Shown in pieces: positions 7,185 through 13,999 of a stretch of DNA of 13,999 nucleotides. The DNA comes from an uncultured Alistipes sp. (GTDB taxonomy: Bacteria > Bacteroidota > Bacteroidia > Bacteroidales > Rikenellaceae), in contig CAMWIG010000031.1 in the NCBI GenBank assembly GCA_947174295.1, positions 1 to 13,999 of the forward strand. Direction: 5' to 3'. The translations under genes were made by a program, and so were the position numbers. Positions within the stretch are counted from its first letter, which is position 1, and each line of letters opens with the position of its first letter. Below the pieces are notes generated by a model that saw nothing but the letters and a program-made list of their open reading frames with translations, was not told the DNA's origin and ran no database searches.

Positions 7185-9155
7185 ATGAAAAAACTCTTCG
7201 CCCAGCTTCGCTTGCTGCTGCTCCCGGCTGCCGCAGCATTCATGCCGTCGCCTTGTGCGGCGCAGATCGACACCGCCGTATTCTCGCTGCTCTCGCTCGA
7301 CCGTCCCGGAATGGAGCGCGTCGCCGCTCTGCACGATGCTGGCGACGACGAAGCCGCCGCTGCGGAGCTGCTGCACTACTTCCGCCGGCGAAGCGGCGTG
7401 ACGACGCCTTTCGTCGACACGGTGAACATAGCGATTACCGACGAGGAGCGCCGCTGGGCCGACGAGGGCATGGAGCACCGCTTCTTCGTGCACACGGGCT
7501 ACCAGCCGTCGTTCCACTACGGCGACGACATCGACTGGCAGTACTGGCCCGTGCACGACAATGAGCTGCGCTGGCAGCTGCACCGCATGAAGTGGTGGGC
7601 GCCCATGGGCAAGCGCTTCCGCGAGACGGGCGACGAACGGTACGCCCGCGAGTGGATGGCGCAGTATCTCGACTGGATGCGCAAGAATCCGCTGACGGCC
7701 TACCATAGGTCGGAAAATATCGAATTGGAGACGGCCGACAACGTCTATTTCGCATGGCGCCCGTTGGAGGTTAGCGATAGGTTGGAGTTCCAGATTCACC
7801 AGTTCCTCTACTTCCTGCCGGCCCTCGACGCCGGGTTCCTCACTCACTTCCTTGTGAACTACCACCGTCATGCCGAGCACATAACGGGCCACTTCTCGAA
7901 GCAGGGCAACCACCTGCTCTTCGAGGCGCAGCGCCTGGTCTTCGCCGGCGTCTTCTTCCCCGAGTTCCGCGATGCCGCGCAGTGGCGGGCCCGCGGAGCC
8001 GAGATTCTCGGCCGCGAAATCGGCGTGCAGGTCTACGACGACGGCATGCAGTACGAGCTCGACCCGCACTATCACCTCGAATCCATCAACATATTCTACA
8101 ACGCCCTGCGGATGATGACGGCCAACGGCTATCGCGACGAACTGCCCGACGGCTATCTGGACAAGGTGCGTTCGATGGTCGAGATACTCTACAACATCTC
8201 GTTCCCCGACTACACGAACCCCATGTTCGGCGACGCCAAGCAGCACGACCGCGACTTCCTGCTGCCCTCGTACCGCGCCTGGGCCGAGGTCTTCGGCGAC
8301 GATGCGATGGTGCTCCGCATGGCGACCGAAGGGCGCGAGGGCTCCGTGCCCGACTACCTCTCGCGTGCGTTCCGCACGTCGGGATTCTACGTGCTGCGCA
8401 GCGGCTGGGATGGCGGCGCCACGCAGATGACGCTGAAAGCCGGCCCTCCGGCATTCTGGCACAATCAGCCCGACAACGGCACGTTCGAGCTGTGGCACCG
8501 CGGCCGCAACTTCTTCCCCGACTCGGGCAGCTACGTCTACGCGGGCAGCCGCGAAATCAACGAGTTGCGGCAGTGGTTCCGCCGCACGCGGGTGCACAAC
8601 ACGCTCACGCTCGACGGCCGCGACTTGGAGCGCACCGACTCGCACTGCCTTGCATGGAGCACCGGCGGGAAGTCCGACGTCGCGGCGGTCGAAAACCCCA
8701 GCTACGACTCGCTCACGCACCGCCGCTGGGTCTTCTTCGTCGAGCGCCGGTTCTTCGTCATCGTCGACGAGGCATACGGCCCGGCCGAGGGCAGCGTGGA
8801 GCTTAACTACAACTTCATAGAGGGTGCCGAGCTTGCGGCCGACGGCTCCGCGGCCACGTCGTTCCCCGACGGCAACAACATCCTCGTGCGCGTATTCTCC
8901 GACTCGCCGCTTGCCGTTCAGGAGCGCGAGGGCTGGGTGTCGCGCAGCTACCGCTCCCGCTCGGAGCGTCTCTCCGCCGCATGGAAAGCCGCCAAGGGCG
9001 GCGACCCGGTGCGCTTCATAACGGTGATACTGCCCGTCGACGATGCCTCGGCGCACAGCGTCGAAGCCCGTCTGCGCGGCGAATTCGACCCTCACGGGGT
9101 GGCTGCCGACGTGAAGGTCGACGGCCGCCGCTACAAACTCAGATATAACCTTTAA
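7185..9155 (+). CDS. PL12 heparan-sulfate lyase (heparinase III-like), copy 1
   Basis: This 656-residue heparinase II/III-type lyase has a signal peptide (MKKLF, Leu/Ala-rich core, likely cleavage after Ala26) and is predicted periplasmic. An alpha-barrel domain spans roughly 30-370, followed by the beta-sandwich to the C-terminus. The catalytic set of PL12 is visible: Asn242 in KQGNH, Tyr296 in DPHYH, and His426 in AFWHNQPDNGTFE, with His438 in WHRGRNFFPDSGSY. These lie close to the residues described for Pedobacter heparinus heparinase III. The enzyme should cleave the hexosaminidic-uronic acid linkage of low-sulfated heparan sulfate by beta-elimination, leaving an unsaturated uronate. It is the first gene of a three-gene operon, 12 bp before a full-length paralogue. 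A TAACTTTGC promoter core lies just before the start codon. Fine specificity relative to copy 2 is unknown. Confidence 0.94.
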   Translation: MKKLFAQLRLLLLPAAAAFMPSPCAAQIDTAVFSLLSLDRPGMERVAALHDAGDDEAAAAELLHYFRRRSGVTTPFVDTVNIAITDEERRWADEGMEHRFFVHTGYQPSFHYGDDIDWQYWPVHDNELRWQLHRMKWWAPMGKRFRETGDERYAREWMAQYLDWMRKNPLTAYHRSENIELETADNVYFAWRPLEVSDRLEFQIHQFLYFLPALDAGFLTHFLVNYHRHAEHITGHFSKQGNHLLFEAQRLVFAGVFFPEFRDAAQWRARGAEILGREIGVQVYDDGMQYELDPHYHLESINIFYNALRMMTANGYRDELPDGYLDKVRSMVEILYNISFPDYTNPMFGDAKQHDRDFLLPSYRAWAEVFGDDAMVLRMATEGREGSVPDYLSRAFRTSGFYVLRSGWDGGATQMTLKAGPPAFWHNQPDNGTFELWHRGRNFFPDSGSYVYAGSREINELRQWFRRTRVHNTLTLDGRDLERTDSHCLAWSTGGKSDVAAVENPSYDSLTHRRWVFFVERRFFVIVDEAYGPAEGSVELNYNFIEGAELAADGSAATSFPDGNNILVRVFSDSPLAVQEREGWVSRSYRSRSERLSAAWKAAKGGDPVRFITVILPVDDASAHSVEARLRGEFDPHGVAADVKVDGRRYKLRYNL

Positions 9156-9167
9156 CTATTTGATACG

Positions 9168-11144
9168 ATGAAAAAACTCTTATTAGCACTCTTTGCAGTC
9201 GCCGCGGTGTTCGCCGCGTCGGCGCAGAACGACAATGCTTCGCTCTACGAGCTGCTCGACCTCGACCGTCCAGGCTTGGAGAAGGTCAGGGCGGCGGTGG
9301 CCAAGGGCAACATCAAGGCTGCCGACAAGGAGCTCCAAAAGTATTTCCGCAATCGCTCGGGCATCACTCTGACCGACATCGACAAGTCGAACGTCACGGT
9401 GAACAAGAACGAGAAGAAGTGGGCCGAGGATTCGTTCGAGCACAAGTTCTACGCCCACAAGGGCTACGAGTCCTTCGACTACGGCAAGGATATCGACTGG
9501 CGTCTGTGGCCGGTTCGCGACAACGAGCTGCGCTGGCAGCTGCACCGCCACTACTGGTTCATTCCGCTGGCGAAGCTCTACTACACGACCAAGGAGTCGC
9601 GCTACATCGACGCATGGATCGAGCACTACACCGACTGGGTGAAGAAAAACCCGCTGGTCGACATCGACGCCCTGCGCCGCAGCGGCGCGTCGGACGATGT
9701 CGTCAAGGCCGAGCAGGAGAACAACCGTTTCGTGTGGCGTCCGCTCGAAACCTCGCGCCGCATGCAGGACCAGCTGGTGCAGTTCGAGCTCACCATCGAG
9801 TCGCCGCGCTTCACGGCCGACTTTCTGAATCTGTTCCTGCGCATGTACCATTTCCACGCCGACTACATCATCAACCACTACTCGAAACAGGGCAACCACC
9901 TGCTCTTCGAGGCTCAGCGCATGGTCTACGCCGGCATCTACTTTCCCGAGTTCAAGGACGCGGCCAAGTGGCGCCAGAGCGGCATCGACATCCTGAACCG
10001 CGAAATCGGCGTGCAGGTCTACGACGACGGCATGCAGTTCGAGCTCGACTACGGCTACCACGTAGCCTCCATCGAGGTGTTCCTCAAAGCTCTGCGCATG
10101 GCCAAGGCCAACGGCTTCGAGTCCGATTTTCCCGAGAGCTACATCCGCACCGTGGAGAAGATGACCACCATCACCTACAACATGACATTCCCCGACTACA
10201 CGCAGCCGCTGTTCAGCGACCACCGCATGACCGAAGCATCGGCCATACGCCGCAACTTCCGCACTTGGGCGGCTCTGTTCGACGATGCGCAGCTGCTGTG
10301 GATGGCCTCCGAAGGCCGCAAGGGCGTGAAGCCCGACTACACGTCGCGCGCGTTCCTCACGTCGGGATTCTTCGTCATGCGCAGCGGCTGGGACAAGAAC
10401 GCCACCGTGGCCGTGTTCAAGGCCGGGCCTCCGGCATTCTGGCACAACCAGCCCGACAACGGCACGTTCGAGTACTGGCATCGCGGCCGCAACTTCTTCC
10501 CCGACTCGGGCAGCTACGTCTACGAGGGCGACAAGGAGGTCACGGCCCAGCGCGCATGGCATCGTCAGACCCGCGTTCACAACACCCTGACGCTCGACGG
10601 GCGCAATCTCGAAACGACCGATTCGAAGACGCTCAAATGGGAGACTTCCGATTCGCTGACGGTGCTCGTCACCGAAAATCAGAGCTACGCCGACCTTCGC
10701 CACCGCCGTTCGGTCTTCTTCCTCGACGGCGAGGTGATGGTCATCGCCGACGAGGCGACGGGAGCCGCCGCCGGTCAGCTTGCCGTGCACTTCAACCTCT
10801 GCCCCGGCAAGCTCGAAGTGGAGCGCGGCGGAGTGGTGCGCACGACATTCTCCGACGGCAACAATATCCGCATCAAGACTCTCTGCAACGCCCGCGCAGG
10901 GCTCACCATGGACGAGGGCTGGGTGTCGCCGCGCTACCGCGAACGCGAGAAGCGCCCGACATTCGCCGTCACGGCCGACAAGGCGTCCGAGAAGGACGTG
11001 CTCTTCATCAGCGTAATCGCCCCCGAGGGCGGCGACTATGCGGGCGGCATCTCAATCGTCTCGAAGGACGACACGGTCGACGGCACTCTCTCGCTCGAAG
11101 TGCGCGTGGGCTCGAAGAGCTACAAACTCGGTTACGAACTCTGA
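9168..11144 (+). CDS. PL12 heparan-sulfate lyase (heparinase III-like), copy 2
   Basis: This 658-residue protein is collinear with the preceding lyase and shares long identical blocks, such as REIGVQVYDDGMQ and PPAFWHNQPDNGTFE. By eye they are about half identical overall, so the duplication is old. A clean signal peptide ends at Ala19 (ASA then QND), giving a periplasmic enzyme. The catalytic candidates are all kept: Asn243, Tyr297 (in DYGYH rather than the DPHYH of copy 1), His426 and His438. The loop between NPL and WRPLE (residues 164-189) is six residues longer than in copy 1. The N-terminal half is richer in Lys. These differences fall near the substrate side of the barrel and suggest specialisation for different sulfation patterns, which is inference. 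It lies 12 bp after copy 1 and 17 bp before the PL13 gene, so it is probably co-transcribed. Confidence 0.95.
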   Translation: MKKLLLALFAVAAVFAASAQNDNASLYELLDLDRPGLEKVRAAVAKGNIKAADKELQKYFRNRSGITLTDIDKSNVTVNKNEKKWAEDSFEHKFYAHKGYESFDYGKDIDWRLWPVRDNELRWQLHRHYWFIPLAKLYYTTKESRYIDAWIEHYTDWVKKNPLVDIDALRRSGASDDVVKAEQENNRFVWRPLETSRRMQDQLVQFELTIESPRFTADFLNLFLRMYHFHADYIINHYSKQGNHLLFEAQRMVYAGIYFPEFKDAAKWRQSGIDILNREIGVQVYDDGMQFELDYGYHVASIEVFLKALRMAKANGFESDFPESYIRTVEKMTTITYNMTFPDYTQPLFSDHRMTEASAIRRNFRTWAALFDDAQLLWMASEGRKGVKPDYTSRAFLTSGFFVMRSGWDKNATVAVFKAGPPAFWHNQPDNGTFEYWHRGRNFFPDSGSYVYEGDKEVTAQRAWHRQTRVHNTLTLDGRNLETTDSKTLKWETSDSLTVLVTENQSYADLRHRRSVFFLDGEVMVIADEATGAAAGQLAVHFNLCPGKLEVERGGVVRTTFSDGNNIRIKTLCNARAGLTMDEGWVSPRYREREKRPTFAVTADKASEKDVLFISVIAPEGGDYAGGISIVSKDDTVDGTLSLEVRVGSKSYKLGYEL

Positions 11145-11161
11145 CATACGGCTTACGAACC

Positions 11162-12304
11162 ATGAGACGACTGTTAACAATCGCAGCGCTCGCCGCCGCA
11201 TCCGCGGCGGCAGCTCAGGGCGGCGGACTCGCGCCGCTCGCCGAACGCGTCAACGTTCAGGCCGACTCGGCCCGCATGGAGCAGGTCATCGACGGCCGGT
11301 GGGTGGCCGTGGGCGTAAAACGCCCCTATGCGATATGCCGCGACTCCAATCTGATGTTCGACGGCCGCCCGTCGTACCGCTTCGAGCTTCGCGAGGAGGA
11401 CAACACGCTGTCGGGCTACTCCAAGGGCGAGACCAAGGGCCGCGCCGAGCTGTCGTACTGCTACGCCGTGTCGTCCGACTTCGACGGTGCGCCCGAGGGC
11501 TTCTACGACGCCGCGCAGAAGATGAAGACCGTCTACCACAGCGGCAAGGGCATCTCGCCGCAGGGCTCGACGTGCCGCTACCGCTTCTCGTTCTACGTGC
11601 CGTCGTCATTCGACGGCGAACACGCCTCGACGATATTCGCCCAGTGGCACGGCATGCCCGACCGTCGTCTGGCGCAGACCCCCGAAGGCGAGGTGCGCAT
11701 GCTGACGACCGAGGAGTTTCTCGCGCTGTGGGATACCACCATATTCAAGAAGGATACGGGCCACGAGAAGATTGCGTCCACCGACCGCAAGGGGCGCCCC
11801 GTATTCCGTGCGGGCGAGCCCAACGGCTGGAAAATCGAGCAGGGAGGTTATCCGCCGCTCGCGTTCGGATTCTCGGGCGGCTACTTCTACATCAAGGCCA
11901 ACTCCGACCGTAAGTGGCTCACCGACAAGAGCGACCGATGCAACGCGCGCGTCGACGGCGCGGAGGTTATGCGCCCCGTGAGGTCGGAGTACAAGAGCTC
12001 GACCATCGCCTGCCGCATACCGTGGAGCGAGTTTCCCAAAGACCGCTGGATAACCTTTTCCGTGGACGTGCGGTGGAGTCTTTACGGCGGCAGCCGCGAG
12101 ACCGTGGAGCGCGACGGCCGGTTGAACGTGGTGATGGCGTGCGACGGCGAAGAGCGCACGCTGGTCGACGACCGGCGCATCGACATCGGCCGCAACGACG
12201 AGGACGGCTACTACTTCAAGTTCGGCATCTACCGCGTGGCCGGCAGCACCGTGCCCGTGTGCTACAACCTCGCCGCATACAGCGAGCAGACGGTATGCGA
12301 TTAG
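11162..12304 (+). CDS. PL13 heparin lyase I
   Basis: This 380-residue protein closely resembles the Bacteroides/Pedobacter heparin lyase I family, which cuts highly sulfated heparin by beta-elimination, and has its usual length. A short signal peptide ends near Ala18 (AAAAQ). Recognisable family blocks are ERVNVQADSAR (28-38), FAQWHGMPDR (159-168), the basic substrate region GFSGGYFYIKANSDRKWLTD (236-255), and YYFKFGIYR (350-358). The family is described as using a Gln, a His and a Tyr in catalysis; by motif these are probably Gln33, His163 and a Tyr within 350-357. I chose the ATG at 11162 because the same frame continues upstream for some 580 codons only as a shadow of the PL12 gene. It is the last gene of the lyase operon. 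Its TAG stop overlaps the first unit of the downstream heptamer repeat array. Confidence 0.95.
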   Translation: MRRLLTIAALAAASAAAAQGGGLAPLAERVNVQADSARMEQVIDGRWVAVGVKRPYAICRDSNLMFDGRPSYRFELREEDNTLSGYSKGETKGRAELSYCYAVSSDFDGAPEGFYDAAQKMKTVYHSGKGISPQGSTCRYRFSFYVPSSFDGEHASTIFAQWHGMPDRRLAQTPEGEVRMLTTEEFLALWDTTIFKKDTGHEKIASTDRKGRPVFRAGEPNGWKIEQGGYPPLAFGFSGGYFYIKANSDRKWLTDKSDRCNARVDGAEVMRPVRSEYKSSTIACRIPWSEFPKDRWITFSVDVRWSLYGGSRETVERDGRLNVVMACDGEERTLVDDRRIDIGRNDEDGYYFKFGIYRVAGSTVPVCYNLAAYSEQTVCD

Positions 12305-12321
12305 CAATGAGCAATCAGAAA

Positions 12322-12376
12322 TGAGTAATTAGCAATTAAACCGTCTCCCGATGCGGCAATTGCCGATTACTCATTT
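12322..12376. repeat. 55-bp palindromic module, copy 1
   Basis: The arms TGAGTAAT and ATTACTCA flank a second pair, GCAATT and AATTGC, around a loop containing CCCGATGCGGC. It aligns without gaps to a second 55-bp copy starting 114 bp downstream, with 44 of 55 positions identical by hand count. GGCAATTGCC at 12355-12364 is a perfect 10-bp palindrome. Confidence 0.75.
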
Positions 12377-12378
12377 TT
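12322..12378 (+). terminator. Candidate Rho-independent terminator of the lyase operon
   Basis: The transcript can form a 16-position stem between 12322-12337 and 12358-12373, with one G-U pair and one mismatch, around a 20-nt loop. Five U follow at 12374-12378. It starts 18 bp after the PL13 stop codon. The stem is AT-rich, so its strength is uncertain. Confidence 0.5.
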
Positions 12379-12429
12379 CATTTCTCATCGTATTTCGCCA
12401 CGAGATCGCGGCACCTTCACGCAATTATT

Positions 12430-12490
12430 AATATTTGAGTAATCGGCAATCAACCAGCCCCACGATGCGGCTACTGCTGATTACTCATTT
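12430..12490 (-). terminator. Candidate terminator of ispE
   Basis: Read on the minus strand, module copy 2 gives a 9-bp stem (TGAGTAATC with GATTACTCA) extended by a few pairs past one mismatch, with a large loop. It lies 19 bp after the ispE stop. It is followed by an AT-rich stretch rather than a true U-run, so termination activity is tentative. Confidence 0.3.
12436..12490. repeat. 55-bp palindromic module, copy 2
   Basis: This copy has the same layout and length as copy 1: outer arms TGAGTAATC and GATTACTCA with a loop containing CACGATGCGGC. Most differences from copy 1 fall in the left side of the loop, while the outer arms are kept. That suggests the hairpin structure is conserved. 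Confidence 0.75.
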
Positions 12491-12508
12491 CTAATTGCTC
12501 ATTTCTAA

Positions 12509-13357
12509 TTACTGCATTGCTATTGAACTTCGTGCTATCTTTTCGCGGTGGACGAAAACTACGTCCGTCGGCGGGCGCCATGCCGCCGCGGAGGCGCGGT
12601 CGGCGAAGAGTCCGAAGCATGCCGAGCCGCTGCCGGACATCGAGGCGTACACGGCCCCCTGCGCCAGCAGCGCATCGCGCACGGCCCGCACCGACGGATG
12701 CGACGCGAAGACAGACATCTCGAAATCGTTCTTCACCGCGCCCTGCCACTGCCGGACGGGGAGTCCCAGACGCTCGGCGAGCGGCACGTCCGGCACTGCC
12801 GGCGCAATACCGGCATAGGCCTCGGCCGTCGATACTCCCTCGGCAGGTTTCGCCACGACGAGCCACAGCCCCTCCAAATCGACATCGAACGGAGTCATTA
12901 TCTCGCCCCTGCCCTCGCACATCTGCGGGCTGTTGCGCACGAAGAAGGCCGTGTCGCTGCCCAGCTCCGCGGCACACTCCACGAGCTGGCACTCCGGGAG
13001 CCCGAGCCCGAACAGTTCGTTCACGGCGAGCACCACGGCCGTGCCGTCGGCCGAACCTCCGCCCAGCCCCGCACCGAACGGCGTGCGCTTGTCGAGCGCG
13101 ATGCGCACGCCGTCGACGCCGAAGCGGCGCTGCATCATGCGGAACGCCCTGACGCAGATGTTCTTCTCCGCAGGGCAGTCGACGACCAGCCCCGTCTGCA
13201 CGAACTCCACGCCCGCCGCCGCAGTGCGCACCACCTCCACCGTATCGAAAAGCTCCCTCACGGGAAACATGACGGTTTGCAAATCATGGTATCCGTCCTC
13301 GCGGCGACGCAGCACGTCGAGTCCGAGATTTATCTTACAGTTGGCTTCGAGTTTCAT
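12509..13357 (-). CDS. ispE: 4-diphosphocytidyl-2-C-methyl-D-erythritol kinase (IspE)
   Basis: This 282-residue cytoplasmic GHMP kinase phosphorylates 4-diphosphocytidyl-2-C-methylerythritol at the 2-hydroxyl in the non-mevalonate isoprenoid pathway. The N-terminus has the family pattern of a Lys and Asn before a Gly-Leu turn (K8-I-N10-L-G-L), followed by His24 in DGYHDL. The ATP-binding glycine loop PFGAGLGGGSADG is at 93-105. GSDTAFF (133-139) carries the expected catalytic Asp135, and the SGSGS motif is at 241-245. The start at 13357 (MKLEANCKINLGL) matches family N-termini. A 12-codon longer start is possible but would run through the promoter core. The TAA stop lies inside a heptamer repeat unit. 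The gene converges on the lyase operon and diverges from the GSCFA gene, and is functionally unrelated to the heparan-sulfate locus. Confidence 0.97.
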   Translation of the reverse strand: MKLEANCKINLGLDVLRRREDGYHDLQTVMFPVRELFDTVEVVRTAAAGVEFVQTGLVVDCPAEKNICVRAFRMMQRRFGVDGVRIALDKRTPFGAGLGGGSADGTAVVLAVNELFGLGLPECQLVECAAELGSDTAFFVRNSPQMCEGRGEIMTPFDVDLEGLWLVVAKPAEGVSTAEAYAGIAPAVPDVPLAERLGLPVRQWQGAVKNDFEMSVFASHPSVRAVRDALLAQGAVYASMSGSGSACFGLFADRASAAAWRPPTDVVFVHREKIARSSIAMQ

Positions 13358-13362
13358 GAGTG

Positions 13363-13394
13363 CAAAGATGGGCCAATAATCGGAGAATAGCAAT
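13363..13394 (-). promoter_or_regulatory. Putative ispE promoter
   Basis: On the minus strand CATCTTTG (13370 to 13363) differs from TAnnTTTG by one base. ATTG (13394 to 13391) lies exactly 20 bp upstream, a good -33/-7 pair. The core ends 5 nt before the ATG at 13357, again implying almost no leader. The -33 box sits close to the -7 core of the divergent GSCFA gene. Confidence 0.55.
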
Positions 13395-13403
13395 TATTAT
13401 TGC

Positions 13404-13412
13404 TATATTTGC
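13404..13412 (+). promoter_or_regulatory. Putative -7 promoter core of the GSCFA gene
   Basis: TATATTTGC is a full match to TAnnTTTG plus the frequent following C, and ends 3 nt before the ATG at 13416. No convincing TTG element is found 19-21 bp upstream. It faces the ispE promoter within the 58-bp divergent region. Confidence 0.5.
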
Positions 13413-13415
13413 GAC

Positions 13416-13999
13416 ATGAAATTCCGCACCGAAACAGAGATAGCGCCCCTGCGCGCGCAAATCGACTACCGAAGCCGCATCGTCGCCCTCGGGTCGTGCT
13501 TCGCCGAAAACATGGCGGGGCGGCTGGCGGCAGCCAAATTCCGGGTCGCGGCCAATCCGTTCGGTGCGATGTTCAATCCCGAATCGATAGCCGGTGCCGC
13601 GATGCGCGCCGCCGAACGCCGGCATGTCGCCGCAGAGGAGCTGCATCGGGGTGCGAACGGATATTTCCACTACGACTTTCACGGAAAATTTACGGCAGCC
13701 TCGCCCGACGAAGCCGTCGCGCGCATGAACGCGGCAGTGGATGAGGCGCACGAAGCGCTGGCCGCGGCCGACACGGTGATTCTCACGCTCGGCACGGCGT
13801 GGGTGTTCCGGCTCCGCGAGAACGGACGCACGGTCGCCAACTGCCACAAGCAGCCCGCCGCGCTGTTCCGCCGCGAAATGCTTGGTGCGGACGAGACGGC
13901 CGGCATCCTCGCACGGCTGGCCGAAGGGCCGCTCGCAGGCAAGCGCATAATCATAACGGTGAGCCCCGTGCGGCACCTCGCCGACGGGCTGGACGGCAA
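13416..13999 (+). CDS. GSCFA-domain protein (SGNH-like), 3' end beyond window
   Basis: I translated this by hand: 194 codons stay open from ATG 13416 to the window end. The defining motif is G26-S-C-F-A-E-N at 26-32, which gives the family its name. Ser27 is the probable nucleophile if the SGNH-hydrolase comparison holds. A second conserved strand, LTLGTAWVF, lies at 123-131. SPVRH at 183-187 probably brings in the catalytic His187. Family members in Bacteroidota are usually about 300-340 residues, so roughly 40 percent is missing. There is no signal peptide, so it is likely cytoplasmic. The biological substrate of the family is not established. It diverges from ispE across 58 bp, which may mean shared housekeeping expression. 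The ATG was preferred to an upstream TTG in another frame because only this frame gives the GSCFA motif. Confidence 0.92.
   Translation, partial: MKFRTETEIAPLRAQIDYRSRIVALGSCFAENMAGRLAAAKFRVAANPFGAMFNPESIAGAAMRAAERRHVAAEELHRGANGYFHYDFHGKFTAASPDEAVARMNAAVDEAHEALAAADTVILTLGTAWVFRLRENGRTVANCHKQPAALFRREMLGADETAGILARLAEGPLAGKRIIITVSPVRHLADGLDG

Larger units (their letters stand above)
12297..12512. repeat. Array of degenerate 7-bp repeat units between convergent genes
   Basis: The gap between PL13 and ispE is built largely from 7-bp units of consensus G[C/T/A]AAT[T/G/C][A/G]. Five in-phase forward units occupy 12304-12338 and four reverse units 12357-12384. Two forward units occupy 12439-12452 and five reverse units 12478-12512. 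A sixth weaker forward unit (12297-12303) overlaps the end of the PL13 coding region. The remainder is two GC-rich loop segments and one 54-bp spacer (12385-12438) in which I see no gene or RNA. The array is far more AT-rich than the genes around it. Confidence 0.8.

Noticed and set aside
7130..7185. tRNA-like fragment suggested by a minus-strand translation containing RDSNPC
   Set aside because: No acceptor stem, anticodon arm or T-loop consensus could be built around it; the resemblance is to translated tRNA T-arms only.
7242..7259. Lipobox at Cys24 of PL12 copy 1 (PSPC)
   Set aside because: Pro at -3 and -1 does not fit the lipobox; a standard signal peptidase I site after Ala26 fits better.
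7170..9095. A 641-codon open frame on the minus strand, and a similar one at 9183-10790
   Set aside because: Both are mirror frames of the PL12 genes. They resemble each other only because the PL12 genes are paralogues, and they carry no recognisable motif or start context.
9419..11161. Upstream extension of the PL13 frame to give a 961-residue protein
   Set aside because: The extension lies wholly inside PL12 copy 2 in another frame. The signal peptide and family N-terminus begin at 11162.
12297..12512. CRISPR array or integron attC site
   Set aside because: The repeats are 7 bp and contiguous with no spacer pattern, and no attC core sites or integrase are present.
13400..13744. Plus-strand frame starting at TTG 13400
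   Set aside because: It overlaps the GSCFA gene in a different frame and its translation is Arg-rich with no motif; the ATG at 13416 gives the GSCFA signature.

Overview
The window looks like a chromosomal segment from a GC-rich gut Bacteroidota. The evidence is TAnnTTTG-type promoter cores, no obvious Shine-Dalgarno spacing, serine-type sulfatases, FucP-like sugar transport, and a GSCFA protein. High GC together with this gene style suggests an Alistipes-like (Rikenellaceae) genome, but that placement is inference. No rRNA, tRNA, CRISPR array or transposase was seen.

Most of the window (1-12304) is a heparin/heparan sulfate utilisation locus made of two divergent operons. The leftward operon (6924 to 1, minus strand) encodes in order: a serine-type sulfatase of unresolved position specificity, an S1_11-like GlcNAc-6-O-sulfatase lipoprotein, a Tat-exported DUF3604/PHP-type lipoprotein of unknown function, a ROK sugar kinase, and a FucP-like MFS sugar transporter cut by the window edge. 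The rightward operon (7185 to 12304) encodes two tandem, diverged PL12 heparan-sulfate lyases and a PL13 heparin lyase I. A plausible division of labour is that the lyases cut the chain in the periplasm, the sulfatases remove sulfate groups, and the released hexose or hexosamine enters through the MFS carrier and is phosphorylated by the ROK kinase. SusC/SusD, a GH88 unsaturated uronidase and a hybrid two-component regulator are not in the window; they may lie beyond position 1 or elsewhere.

The 260-bp divergent region (6925-7184) carries both operon promoters and a widely spaced inverted repeat. The 204-bp gap between the convergent PL13 and ispE genes (12305-12508) is filled by an AT-rich array of degenerate 7-bp units. 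These are arranged as two related 55-bp palindromic modules, and the outermost units supply part or all of the stop codon of each flanking gene.

The right end is housekeeping: ispE on the minus strand and a GSCFA-domain gene on the plus strand, cut by the window end. They diverge from a 58-bp region with two facing promoter cores. Three of the four promoter cores found sit only 5-6 nt before the start codon, which suggests leaderless or nearly leaderless mRNAs.
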